From UBA2206 sp049303905 (lineage in GTDB: Bacteria > Patescibacteriota > Minisyncoccia > Moranbacterales > UBA2206), in NCBI GenBank assembly GCA_049303905.1, contig JBAQNP010000020.1:1-64000 (forward strand): a DNA stretch of 64,000 nucleotides, written 5' to 3'. Within the stretch, counting starts at the first letter, position 1. The number at the start of each line of letters is the position of its first letter. The position numbers and the translations under genes were made by a program. Positions 31,982 through 40,184 of the stretch are shown here, one piece after another. The notes under the pieces are model-generated. The model was not told the origin of the DNA, ran no database searches, and saw nothing but the letters and a program-made list of their open reading frames with translations.

Positions 31982-33307
31982 ATGCGTATTGCAATTTTTA
32001 CTAATAACTATTTACCTAATCCCTATGGCGTGACGCGGTCGATTGAAACATTTCGACGCGAGATGGAAAAACAGGGGAATGAGGTCTTTATTTTTGCTCC
32101 GTACTGGAAAAATTATAAGGATGTCAATAAAAATGTTTTTCGTTTTCCTTCATTTGATATTGAAATTAAATTTCGCTTTCCTTTGGCGATTCCATATTCC
32201 TGGAAAATTGATAAGATAATAAAGAATCTTGATCTGGATGTGATTCATGCTCAGCATCCCAATCTTCTTGGAAGCGTGGCAATGAAATGGGCGAAGAGGA
32301 AAAAGATTCCCTTGATTTTTACTTGGCACACTCTTTATGATCAATATACTAATTTTGTGCCGTTTGTCCCAGCAAAAATTTCGGCCGGATATATTATCAA
32401 AAAAGCGGTTAAATTTGCTAACTTGGCGGACGCCGTAATTGTGCCGACAGATTCAATCATTCCAATTATTCGAAAATGGGGGGTGAAAAATTGTCATCCT
32501 GAATTTACCTTGCCTACCGGCAGGCAGGTTTCAGGATCTAAAAAAGAGATGCTGAAACAAGTTCAGCATGACAGAATATATGCTATCCCGACAGGAGTTC
32601 TTGAGGAAGAATTTGAAAATCCTGATAGAAATAAAATAAGAAAAAAATATAATATAAAAGATGATGAAACTGTTCTGTTTATGGTTTCCCGATTAACTGC
32701 GGAAAAAAATGTTGAATTTATTTTTCGATCAATTAAGAATATTCTAGCGGACAGTCCGCTAGAGGGCGGACTGTCCGCGCTTAATGTTAAATTTCTAGTT
32801 GTAGGAGATGGGTATCTCAGGAATAATTTAGAAGAATATTGCCGACGGGAAAATATTTCAGAAAAAATAATTTTTTGCGGAGAAGTAGAAAGGCAAGAAA
32901 TTAAAAATTATTTTGCTTCTGCGGATATTTTTGTCTATGGCTCAAAATCAGAAACGCAAGGAATGATAATCACCGAGGCGATGTATATGGGGCTCCCAAT
33001 CGTGGCAGTTTCGGCGACCGGGATAAATAGTTTAGTTTTGAATAATGGCAATGGATTTTTAGTAGAAGAAAATTCACCCTGTGGAATACCGCTACGCGGT
33101 AGCGACAAAGTCGCTATTCCACAGGGCGAGAAAGAATTTGAAAAAGCAGTTTTTAAATTGATTAACGACAAAGATTTACGAAAAAAATTTGGCGAAACTT
33201 CCGCGCGTATCGCTAGAATTAATTTCACCTCTTCGATTTGCGCCGAGAAAATTTTGAAAGTTTATAATAACCTTATTGAAAGTAAAAAAAGACATTATTC
33301 TAGATGA
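31982..33307 (+). CDS. Glycosyltransferase family 4 protein carrying three in-frame palindromes
   Basis: About 441 residues from the ATG at 31982 (an upstream in-frame ATG lies in repeat sequence). A GT-B fold: MRIAIFTNNYLPNPYGV at the start, DVIHAQHPN, HTLYDQY, IPTGV, VSRLTAEKNVEF and the donor-site SKSETQGMIITEAM with its Glu. It resembles enzymes that add sugars to diacylglycerol or lipids. Three palindromes are read in frame: residues about 171-197 (HPEF to VQHD, with another palindrome nested inside), 256-266 (ADSPLEGGLSA) and 366-382 (SPCGIPLRGSDKVAIPQG). All three interrupt segments continuous in relatives. Its 3' end overlaps convergent recG by 13 bp. Confidence 0.88.
   Translation: MRIAIFTNNYLPNPYGVTRSIETFRREMEKQGNEVFIFAPYWKNYKDVNKNVFRFPSFDIEIKFRFPLAIPYSWKIDKIIKNLDLDVIHAQHPNLLGSVAMKWAKRKKIPLIFTWHTLYDQYTNFVPFVPAKISAGYIIKKAVKFANLADAVIVPTDSIIPIIRKWGVKNCHPEFTLPTGRQVSGSKKEMLKQVQHDRIYAIPTGVLEEEFENPDRNKIRKKYNIKDDETVLFMVSRLTAEKNVEFIFRSIKNILADSPLEGGLSALNVKFLVVGDGYLRNNLEEYCRRENISEKIIFCGEVERQEIKNYFASADIFVYGSKSETQGMIITEAMYMGLPIVAVSATGINSLVLNNGNGFLVEENSPCGIPLRGSDKVAIPQGEKEFEKAVFKLINDKDLRKKFGETSARIARINFTSSICAEKILKVYNNLIESKKRHYSR
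32491..32572. repeat. Family E palindrome inside the glycosyltransferase gene, with nested element
   Basis: TGTCATCCTGAATTTA and the TTTCAGGATCT, GAGATGCTGAAACAAGTTCA, GCATGACA parts match intergenic copies at 36891, 46479 and 59286. Compared with those, 21 extra bases (32507-32527, CCTTGCCTACCGGCAGGCAG plus G) are inserted; they are themselves palindromic and a multiple of three. Confidence 0.85.
32747..32778. repeat. Perfect palindrome inside the glycosyltransferase gene
   Basis: GCGGACAGTCCGC and GCGGACTGTCCGC pair over 13 bp. Read in frame as DSPLEGGLS. Confidence 0.8.
33077..33125. repeat. Short family D palindrome inside the glycosyltransferase gene
   Basis: CACCCTGTGGAATA and TATTCCACAGGGCG are the arms around CCGCTACGCGGTAGCGAC. 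Longer family D copies lie at 22423 and 57332. Confidence 0.8.
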
Positions 33308-35559
33308 ATTTTTTCTGAAAACTTTTTAAGGGAATCAGCTATTAGCGGATGCTCTTTTAACTTGGGATCGTTTTCTAATAAATATGCGGCTTCGGCACGG
33401 GCGAATTTAATGAGTTTTGTATTGCCTAAATTTTCCATAGCAATATCAGGCAAGCCTGATTGAATGGTGCCAAAGAATTGTCCTGGACCACGTAATTTCA
33501 AATCATGCTCAGAAATTTCAAAACCATCATTGGTTTTTTCCATTATTCTTAAACGCGTAGGGACTAAGCCCCCAATTGGGGACTTAGTCCCTGAATTGGC
33601 AAACAAAAAACAATAAGATTGCTCTTTTCCTCGTCCAACTCGTCCGCGAAACTGATGCAATTGGGTGAGACCAAATCTCTCGGCGTTTTCAATGACTATT
33701 ACAGTTGCATTGGGAATATCGATGCCAACTTCTACTACAGATGTAGAAACTAAAATATCAAAATTTTTATTTTTAAAATCTTCCATCACTTCTTCTTTTT
33801 CTTTAGCTTTCATTTTCCCATGAAGAAGCCCAAGCTTAAATTCAGAAAATATAACTTGGGATAATCTCTCGTGTTCCTCTTTGACGGCTTTGACATCGAT
33901 CATACTTTCAGAAAGTGATTCCTCGACTAATGGCAAAATAACAAAAGCTTGTCGACCTTTTTTTATTTCACTGCGAATGAAATCATAGACTTTTTCTCGA
34001 TCATTCGGGGTAATTATTTTAGTAATAATATTTTTTCTATTTTTAGGCATTTCATCTAAAATTGACAAATCTAAACTGCCAAAATAGGCGATGGCCAGCG
34101 TTCGTGGAATTGGCGTAGCGGTCATAGTTAAAAGATGGGGGATAACTTTTTTATTCCCATCATCGATATTCATAGTTTCACTTTGGAGTGTTGCGCGTTG
34201 ATTGACGCCAAAACGATGCTGTTCATCGATAATCACCAGTGCTAGATTTTTAAATCGAACATCTTTTTGAATTAGCGCGTGAGTGCCGATAACTAACTGC
34301 ACTTCATCTGTTTGGATAGATGATAGCAACTCAGAGCGAGTTGTGTTTTTTATAGTTCGAGTATAATTTTTAATTTTCAATTTGCAATTTTCAATCAATT
34401 TTAAATTTTCAATTTTCAAATCTTGATTTACTTTTGGTTCTGAAATTAATTTATATGAGCTAGTTAACAAAGCTATTTTTATATTGTAATTTTTAAAAAT
34501 ATCACAAAAACTTTCAAAATGTTGGCGAGCCAAGACTTCTGTTGGCGCCATAAGAGCCGTTTGATATCCGGCGGAAATTGTTTGTAGTGCGGAAATGGCG
34601 GAAACAATTGTTTTTCCAGAACCAACATCACCATTAAGCAGTCGATTCATGGGGCATGGTCTTTCTAAATCTTTCAAAATTTCGAAAGTTGCCTTTCTTT
34701 GAACGTCAGTGAGCTTGAAGGGTAATTCGAGCGTGAATTTCTTAATTAATTTTTCATCAAATTTTATTTTGTTAGAATCTTTTTCTTTCCAGTTTTTTCT
34801 AATTTCCAAAGTTCTGATTTGCACTAGAAACATTTCTTGAAAGGCCATTCTTTTTTGGGCGCGAATAAGCTTTTCCATATCATCAGGGAAATGAATTTGC
34901 GAGAGGGTAGTATAGATATCGGATAGATTATATTTTTTTCGAATTTCAATAGACAAAATATCAGGTATATTTTTAGCTAAAGGCAAGAGGGTTTTTATCT
35001 GCCAGCGAATCCATTTGGAAGTTATGCCGGAAGTTTCACTGTAGATTGGGACGAGTCTTCCAGTGTTAGTGGCATCGCGAGTGGATTTTTCAAAGGCAGG
35101 ATTACTCATAGAAAAATATTTCCCGCCTCGCGCCTGCCTCGCCGAGTCAAGGCGGGTCGACGAGCAGTTGTCTCCGCGAGTCGAGGCGGGCCCACTCATT
35201 CCAAGTTTTCCAGAAAATCTTGCGGTGGAGCCAATGGGAAAATTTTCTAATATATAAGGCTGATTAAACCATACAGCCTTGAGAAGATTTCCATTTTGAT
35301 CCTCGAGGACGATTTCCGTGATGGTCATTTTTCGACGAAAGAGTCGATTGTTTTTGGCTTTGATAATTTTGCCTTCGACTGTAATAGCTTGCCCAACGAA
35401 ATCATTTGAAAGCGAAACGGTTTTGGAAAAATCATCATAACGAAAAGGAAGATATAATAAAAGATCTTTGATTGTAAGAAGTCCGAGTTTTTCCAAAACA
35501 CGGATATATTTAGGTGTAATGCGGGGGACAGATTTTAGTGAAGTGTTTATGTCTAGCAT
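33295..35559 (-). CDS. recG: ATP-dependent DNA helicase RecG with three in-frame inserts
   Basis: A 754-residue RecG, remodelling stalled forks and branched DNA. Visible parts: wedge/OB domain near residues 60-160, Walker A NGDVGSGKTIVS, DEQHRFG, TMTATPIPRTLA, VSTSVVEVGID and QFRGRVGRG, then the RecG-specific NDGFEISEHDLKLRGPG. Extra segments that homologues lack lie near residues 124-146 (family G palindrome), about 374-403 (KIENLKLIENCKLKIKN, from a repeated CAATTTTCAA-type string) and 656-667 (palindrome at 33559-33592). All keep the frame, so the helicase is probably functional. Confidence 0.95.
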   Translation of the reverse strand: MLDINTSLKSVPRITPKYIRVLEKLGLLTIKDLLLYLPFRYDDFSKTVSLSNDFVGQAITVEGKIIKAKNNRLFRRKMTITEIVLEDQNGNLLKAVWFNQPYILENFPIGSTARFSGKLGMSGPASTRGDNCSSTRLDSARQARGGKYFSMSNPAFEKSTRDATNTGRLVPIYSETSGITSKWIRWQIKTLLPLAKNIPDILSIEIRKKYNLSDIYTTLSQIHFPDDMEKLIRAQKRMAFQEMFLVQIRTLEIRKNWKEKDSNKIKFDEKLIKKFTLELPFKLTDVQRKATFEILKDLERPCPMNRLLNGDVGSGKTIVSAISALQTISAGYQTALMAPTEVLARQHFESFCDIFKNYNIKIALLTSSYKLISEPKVNQDLKIENLKLIENCKLKIKNYTRTIKNTTRSELLSSIQTDEVQLVIGTHALIQKDVRFKNLALVIIDEQHRFGVNQRATLQSETMNIDDGNKKVIPHLLTMTATPIPRTLAIAYFGSLDLSILDEMPKNRKNIITKIITPNDREKVYDFIRSEIKKGRQAFVILPLVEESLSESMIDVKAVKEEHERLSQVIFSEFKLGLLHGKMKAKEKEEVMEDFKNKNFDILVSTSVVEVGIDIPNATVIVIENAERFGLTQLHQFRGRVGRGKEQSYCFLFANSGTKSPIGGLVPTRLRIMEKTNDGFEISEHDLKLRGPGQFFGTIQSGLPDIAMENLGNTKLIKFARAEAAYLLENDPKLKEHPLIADSLKKFSEKIHLE
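33559..33592. repeat. Palindrome inside recG, in frame
   Basis: AGGGACTAAGCCCCC and GGGGACTTAGTCCCT pair with one mismatch around AATT. It falls between the FANS and RLRIMEKTNDGFE segments. Confidence 0.8.
34349..34440. repeat. CAATTTTCAA-type repeat inside recG, in frame
   Basis: Alternating TTTTCAATTTGCAATTTTCA and AATTTTAAATTTTC strings encode a Lys/Asn/Leu-rich stretch absent from usual RecG proteins. Confidence 0.55.
35121..35190. repeat. Family G palindrome inside recG, in frame
   Basis: TCCCGCCTCGCGCCTGCCTC begins and GAGTCGAGGCGGG ends the 70-bp element. Shares ends with copies in tgt (9021) and tatD (42609) but is longer. Confidence 0.8.
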
Positions 35560-35646
35560 AAACTAAGTATAAGATAAAAAGGGAAAAGGAGAAAGTTTGA
35601 ATAGAATAGTTGTAAAAAAACATTATTTATAGTAGTGTAAATCTAT

Positions 35647-35719
35647 GTCCTTATAGCTCAGTGGATAGAGCGTCTGGTTGCGGTCCAGAAGGTCGCAGGT
35701 TCGATTCCTGCTAAGGACA
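35647..35719 (+). tRNA. tRNA-Arg, anticodon GCG
   Basis: A 73-nt cloverleaf: acceptor GTCCTTA/TAAGGAC, D stem GCTC/GAGC, anticodon stem TCTGG/CCAGA with loop TTGCGGT (anticodon GCG, reads CGC and CGU), T arm GCAGG-TTCGATT-CCTGC, discriminator A. CCA is not encoded. Most bacteria use an ACG (inosine) Arg tRNA instead. A terminator follows. Confidence 0.95.
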
Positions 35720-35734
35720 CATTTATTATATAAA

Positions 35735-35764
35735 AATACGTAATTAATCACGTATTCTTTTTTA
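35735..35764. terminator. Terminator after tRNA-Arg
   Basis: AATACGT and ACGTATT form a 7-bp stem, followed by a T run on the plus side; the minus side also has TTTTTATA after the stem, so it may serve the small minus-strand reading frame too. Confidence 0.6.
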
Positions 35765-35839
35765 TTAAAAACGCGAAACAGCGATCAGGATAATCGCCGA
35801 TAAAATCAAAAGTATAATTGTGAAAGCATATCTTTTCAT
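35765..35839 (-). CDS. Possible 24-residue single-helix membrane peptide
   Basis: MKRYAFTIILLILSAIILIA followed by VSRF and stop is a basic start plus one hydrophobic helix, typical of small membrane peptides. It ends against a terminator shared with tRNA-Arg. No ribosome binding site is visible, so it could be chance. Confidence 0.3.
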   Translation of the reverse strand: MKRYAFTIILLILSAIILIAVSRF

Positions 35840-35931
35840 AAAACATAATACAATCAGAACCGGCTTTTGTTTCTTGAAAAATACTAGGGGGCGTGATAGA
35901 CTCGAATTATAAGCAATCTAAATTAAAAATT

Positions 35932-36882
35932 ATGAAAATTCAAGAAATATTTAATGAAGCGGTTAAAATAGGAATTGAAAATGATTTTCGTAACCAAGAG
36001 GAGATCCAAAACTATTTAAAAAGACAAAAAGAGCTATATGAAAAAATGCCCAAAGAGGAAAAGGACTATTTTGACAAGGAAAAACTGACCAATCCCTATT
36101 CTGATACCAGAATTCATAATGATAATGGAGTAAAAAATATCAAAAAAGCAATAGTCGGAATTGACCTTTCAATGGGCGGATTGCTTTTGGCCAAAGAATT
36201 GGGCGTGGATTTGGTTATCAATCATCATCCAATCGGGCTGGCTTTGACAGGCCTAGATGATGTGATGAATTATCAAATTGATTTTTTGGAAAAATTCGGC
36301 ATTCCAGTTAACATCGCGGAAAAATTATTGCACAAAAGAATTTCTGAAGTAGCGCGTGGGATAAATCCGGCTAATCATTATGTGACGGTGGACGCAGCCA
36401 GGCTTTTGAAAATAAATTTGATGAATATACATACTCCGGGGGATAATTGTGGGGCGATGTACCTGACAAAACTTATTGAAAAAAATAACCCGCGTTATGT
36501 GAGTGATATTTTGGAAATTCTTATGAAAATTCCAGAATACCAAGAAGCCAAAAGACAAGGCGCAGGGCCAATGCTTTTTGCTGGTACGCCTAATAATCGG
36601 GCGGGAAAAGTTGTAGTTTCTGAATTTACCGGCGGGACAGAAGGCTCCAAAGAAATATATCAAGCCATGGCTAATGTTGGCATTGGAACAATAATTGCCA
36701 TGCATCTGAGCGAAGATCACAAGAAAGAAGCCGAAAAAGCTAATATCAATGTGGTAGTGGCTGGGCATATCTCCAGTGATTCATTGGGAATGAATATTAT
36801 TTTGGATAAATTAGAAAAGAAAGGACTTGAGATAATTCCATTTAGTGGACTAATCAGAATAAAACGCAATAAGAAAAAATGA
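35932..36882 (+). CDS. NIF3-like (DUF34) protein
   Basis: About 316 residues from the ATG at 35932. The DUF34/NIF3 family has a dinuclear metal site: VINHHPIG and MNIHTPGDN supply His and Asp, and a late Glu/His set is in the C-terminal half (VVSEFTGGTEGS, AGHISSDSLG). Family function is uncertain; GTP cyclohydrolase-like and chaperone roles have been proposed. The N-terminal 70 residues before KAIVGIDLSM are longer than in short bacterial members. Confidence 0.8.
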   Translation: MKIQEIFNEAVKIGIENDFRNQEEIQNYLKRQKELYEKMPKEEKDYFDKEKLTNPYSDTRIHNDNGVKNIKKAIVGIDLSMGGLLLAKELGVDLVINHHPIGLALTGLDDVMNYQIDFLEKFGIPVNIAEKLLHKRISEVARGINPANHYVTVDAARLLKINLMNIHTPGDNCGAMYLTKLIEKNNPRYVSDILEILMKIPEYQEAKRQGAGPMLFAGTPNNRAGKVVVSEFTGGTEGSKEIYQAMANVGIGTIIAMHLSEDHKKEAEKANINVVVAGHISSDSLGMNIILDKLEKKGLEIIPFSGLIRIKRNKKK

Positions 36883-36890
36883 CACGCAAG

Positions 36891-36954
36891 TGTCATCCTG
36901 AATTTATTTCAGGATCTAAACAATAGAGATGCTGAAAGCAAGTTCAGCATGACA
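36891..36954. repeat. Family E palindromic repeat, intergenic
   Basis: TGTCATCCTGAATTTATTTC followed by AGGATCT and, on the right, AGATGCTGAAAGCAAGTTCA, GCATGACA. It starts 9 nt after the NIF3-like stop and ends 6 nt before the M16 start. Confidence 0.85.
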
Positions 36955-36959
36955 ATATT

Positions 36960-38234
36960 ATGAAACATAAAAAAACTACTCTCAAAAATGGTCTCAAGAT
37001 AATCACGGCCCCAATGCGGGAAACTCAAACAGTGACAGTAATGGTGATGATTGGTGTGGGGTCGCGCTACGAAAGTGAAAAAGAAGCGGGACTTTCGCAT
37101 TTTATCGAACATATGTTTTTTAAGGGTACCAAAAAAAGACCAACGACTCTTATGATTTCAGAAGAGTTGGAATCAATCGGTGGAGAATTCAACGCTTTTA
37201 CTGCCAAAGACAAAACAATGTATTATGTCAAAGTTGATGCTAAGCACATTGAAACGGCAATGGATGTGTTGAGTGATATGTATCTAAATTCCAAATTAGA
37301 AACGGTGGAAATTGAAAAAGAAAAAGGCACAATTGTTCAGGAGCTCAATATGTATGAGGATTTGCCGATGAGAAAAGTAGAAGAAGTTTTTGAAGAGATG
37401 CTTTATCCAAAAAACAGCTTAGGGCGAGAAATTGTAGGTAGTAAAAAAACAATCAATTCATTCAAGCGTCAAGATTTTGTTGGATTTATGAAAAAGTTCT
37501 ATGTGGCTAATGATACGGCTGTATCAGTAGCCGGAAATTTTAATGAAAAGAAAATAGTTGAAAGGATTGGAAAATATTTTTCCAAAATGCCAAAAGGAAA
37601 GAAGATAAAAATTTCTAGCGTTAAGGAGGAACAAAAAAAACCAGAAGTGAAAATTAAATTTAAAAAAACCGACCAGACGCATTTGGTTTTGGGAGTGCGA
37701 GCTTACAAAAGAAATCACAAGGATCGATATGCTTTGGCGTTAATGTCAATTATTCTTGGCGGTGGAATGTCTAGTCGACTTTTCATTGAAGTACGAGAAA
37801 AAAGAGGTTTGACCTATTATGTGCGAACAGGCATTGAAACTTATGAAGATGCGGGTTATGTTTCAACTAGCGCTGGAGTGGAACACAAAAATTTAGAAGA
37901 AGCTGTTCGAGTTATTCTTACTGAATATAAAAAAATCGCCGAGGAGAAGGTGAGCGAAAAAGAATTGCAAAAAGCCAAGGATTTTGTCAAAGGCCGAGCG
38001 GTTATGGGCATGGAATCATCGGACGAAGTGGCAATGTTTTTTGTTGATCAAGAAGTTTCTAATGGAAAGATTTCCACCCTGGAAGAGAAATTCAAGCTTA
38101 TTGATAAAGTCAGTATAGATGATATACTAAGAGTAGCAAAAGATGTTTTTCGCCAAAATAGGCTTAATTTAGCAGTTATTGGACCGCACAAAAATAGTGA
38201 AAAGTTGAAAAAGGAATTAGAGAAATTGGTCTGA
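36960..38234 (+). CDS. M16-family zinc peptidase
   Basis: A 424-residue processing-peptidase-like protein. The inverted zinc motif HxxEH is H47-F-I-E50-H51 (AGLSHFIEHMFFKGTKKR); the downstream Glu is in IVQELNMYED. The C-terminal half shows the usual inactive-half sequence (GGGMSSRLFIEVREKRGLTYYV). It probably degrades or processes peptides; one-chain bacterial members of this length dimerise. No signal peptide. Confidence 0.93.
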   Translation: MKHKKTTLKNGLKIITAPMRETQTVTVMVMIGVGSRYESEKEAGLSHFIEHMFFKGTKKRPTTLMISEELESIGGEFNAFTAKDKTMYYVKVDAKHIETAMDVLSDMYLNSKLETVEIEKEKGTIVQELNMYEDLPMRKVEEVFEEMLYPKNSLGREIVGSKKTINSFKRQDFVGFMKKFYVANDTAVSVAGNFNEKKIVERIGKYFSKMPKGKKIKISSVKEEQKKPEVKIKFKKTDQTHLVLGVRAYKRNHKDRYALALMSIILGGGMSSRLFIEVREKRGLTYYVRTGIETYEDAGYVSTSAGVEHKNLEEAVRVILTEYKKIAEEKVSEKELQKAKDFVKGRAVMGMESSDEVAMFFVDQEVSNGKISTLEEKFKLIDKVSIDDILRVAKDVFRQNRLNLAVIGPHKNSEKLKKELEKLV

Positions 38235-38238
38235 GATG

Positions 38239-38388
38239 AGGACTTGCATATTTAAAAATACTGAACGCGCTACGGCGCGAAAAATATTTTTAAAAATAAA
38301 GTCCCGACATATTCGTAAAGATTAAATTAATGCTAGAATTTCTTAAGCGCCTCCGTAAGCTCTCAATATTTTTAAATATACAAGTCCT
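38239..38388. repeat. Family B structured palindromic element, copy 2
   Basis: Outer arms AGGACTTGCATATTTAAAAA (from 38239) and its near inverse ending TATACAAGTCCT (38388) pair with two mismatches. Interior motifs match copy 1: GAACGCGC-TACG-GCGCG, AAAGTCCCGACAT and TTAAGCGCCTCCGTAAGCTC. It begins 5 nt after the M16 stop. Confidence 0.75.
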
Positions 38389-38410
38389 AAAAGAAAGGAA
38401 ATAAAATTTC

Positions 38411-39418
38411 ATGGAAACACAATCAAAAAAAGTAGAAATTTCAACTAGTATTGTGCTCAAAACTATAGTGATTCTTTTGGGTCTGTGGTTTTTGTTTTTG
38501 GTGCGGGATATTATAATCTTGGTTTTTATCGCGGTTATTATCGCAGCCTCAATTGATCCGGGGGTGGATCTTCTTCAAAGAAAAAAAATTCCGCGTTCGG
38601 CTGGAGCAATGCTCATTTATGTGCTTTTGTTTTCCGTTCTAGCACTTATCGTGTCTTTTATGGTGCCGTCTATCGTCAGTCAATTTAATGATTTTTCTCA
38701 TAATTCTTCACAATATTTTGGAGACTTTGGAAGTATCATTAATTCTTCACAAAATTCTGGTATCAATAGAATCATCCAAGGTCTGGCTAATAATATTGAA
38801 AGTAGTTTTACTAACATTTCAACAAATATTTTTTCCAAAACCCTCGGAGTATTTTCTGGTTTGCTTTCGGTAGTGGTAGTTTTTTCAATGGCTTTCTATA
38901 TGGTGATGGAAGAAAGCGGGATCAAAAAATTTATCGTTTCGATTATGCCGGAAAAAAACAAAACTTACGCCGCTAGTCTCACTGATAGAATTGAAGGTAA
39001 GATTGGAAAGTGGATGCTCGGGCAACTTTTTTTGATGCTCGTAATTTTTGTTTTGGATTTTATCGGGCTATATTTAGTTGGCGTGCCCTATCCTTTGCTT
39101 TTGGCGCTTTTTGCTGGAATTTTAGAAGTGGTGCCATATGTCGGACCGATAATCTCTGCCGTTCCGGGGATAATTTTGGGATTTTTGGTTTCTCCAACTG
39201 TGGGAATGATGGCTTTTGTGGTCTATCTTATTGCACAACAATTCGAGAGTCATGTGGTTATTCCGCTTACGATGAAAAAAGCAGTCGGACTCAATCCTGT
39301 GGTGACAATTGTCGCAATTCTAATCGGTTTCAAATTGGCGGGAGTGCTCGGCGCCATTATCTCTGTGCCGGCGGCTACAGCAGTCAGCTTGGTAGTTTCT
39401 GATTTAATGGAAAAATAG
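38411..39418 (+). CDS. AI-2E family transporter
   Basis: A 335-residue membrane protein of the AI-2E/PerM family: N-terminal helices (ILLGLWFLFLVRDIIILVF), a central extracytoplasmic stretch near residues 85-140, then PYPLLLALFAGILEVVPYVG and a signature VVIPLTMKKAVGLNPVVTIV. Members export small molecules or act as Na+/H+ antiporters; the substrate is not predictable. A family B element lies immediately upstream. Confidence 0.9.
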   Translation: METQSKKVEISTSIVLKTIVILLGLWFLFLVRDIIILVFIAVIIAASIDPGVDLLQRKKIPRSAGAMLIYVLLFSVLALIVSFMVPSIVSQFNDFSHNSSQYFGDFGSIINSSQNSGINRIIQGLANNIESSFTNISTNIFSKTLGVFSGLLSVVVVFSMAFYMVMEESGIKKFIVSIMPEKNKTYAASLTDRIEGKIGKWMLGQLFLMLVIFVLDFIGLYLVGVPYPLLLALFAGILEVVPYVGPIISAVPGIILGFLVSPTVGMMAFVVYLIAQQFESHVVIPLTMKKAVGLNPVVTIVAILIGFKLAGVLGAIISVPAATAVSLVVSDLMEK

Positions 39419-39438
39419 ATTATAAATAAATTTAATTT

Positions 39439-40152
39439 ATGGATAAAAATGCTCTGTATATAGTGGCAACTCCAATTGGGAATTTAGCGGATATGACTTT
39501 TCGCGCTGTTGAGGTTTTGAAAAAAGTTGATTTGATTGTGTGTGAGGATACGCGAAACTCCAGAAAACTTCTAGATCACTACGAAATCAAAACTCCAACA
39601 ATGTCATTCTATCAGAATATCAGGAAAGGTGGCGCGACCAAGCCAGTGCCAAAGTTAGATTTGATAATTCATGAGTTGAAAAATGGGAAAAATGTGGCGC
39701 TCATAACTGACGCTGGAACCCCCGGAATTTCTGATCCAGGCAATCAACTGGTGGCAAGTGCTGTGGAAAATGATATTGTAATTGTGCCAATTCCAGGAGC
39801 GTCTACTATTTCTGCTATGATAAGTGTAGCCGGAATTGATTTGACGCAATTTGTTTTTTTAGGTTTTCCGCCCCACAAAAAAGGCCGAGAAACTTTTTTC
39901 AAAAAAGTTGTGGCTTTTGAGATGCCAGTTATTTATTTTGAATCTCCTCATCGCGTGATTAAGAATTTAAAGCTTTTAACAAGCTTATCAGGAGCTTGCC
40001 TGTCGATGAGGCAGGAAAAGAAAATTATTCTCGGCAGAGAACTCACAAAAATATTTGAAGAAATTGTGCGAGGAAGTTCGCAAGAAGTTTTGGAATATTT
40101 TCAAAACAATCAGGATAAGGTTAGAGGGGAATTTGTTGTAATAGTGCATTAA
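39439..40152 (+). CDS. rsmI: 16S rRNA (cytidine-2'-O)-methyltransferase RsmI
   Basis: A 237-residue SAM-dependent enzyme methylating C1402 of 16S rRNA. Signature: LYIVATPIGNLADMTFRAVE, VCEDTRNSRKLLDHY, ALITDAGTPGISDPG, FLGFPPHKKGR and YESPHR-type FESPHRV. An in-frame insert (GACLSMRQEK, residues about 185-193) comes from a family H palindrome, between the FESPHRV segment and ILGRELTK. The protein is otherwise complete apart from lacking the C-terminal extension of some homologues. Confidence 0.95.
   Translation: MDKNALYIVATPIGNLADMTFRAVEVLKKVDLIVCEDTRNSRKLLDHYEIKTPTMSFYQNIRKGGATKPVPKLDLIIHELKNGKNVALITDAGTPGISDPGNQLVASAVENDIVIVPIPGASTISAMISVAGIDLTQFVFLGFPPHKKGRETFFKKVVAFEMPVIYFESPHRVIKNLKLLTSLSGACLSMRQEKKIILGRELTKIFEEIVRGSSQEVLEYFQNNQDKVRGEFVVIVH
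39994..40015. repeat. Family H short palindrome inside rsmI, in frame
   Basis: GCTTGCCTGTCGATGAGGCA plus GG; TGCCT and AGGCA pair. A nearly identical intergenic copy is at 28166-28192. Confidence 0.75.
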
Positions 40153-40182
40153 GAATCTTAAGTTACTTAAGTATCTTAGAAA
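40150..40182. repeat. Left arm of an inverted repeat around the four-helix-bundle gene
   Basis: AAGAATCTTAAGTTACTTAA then GTATCTTAGAAA; the right side (40745-40766) holds AGCTTAAAATACTTAAGAAA, a rough inverse. Match is imperfect. Confidence 0.45.
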
Positions 40183-40184
40183 AT

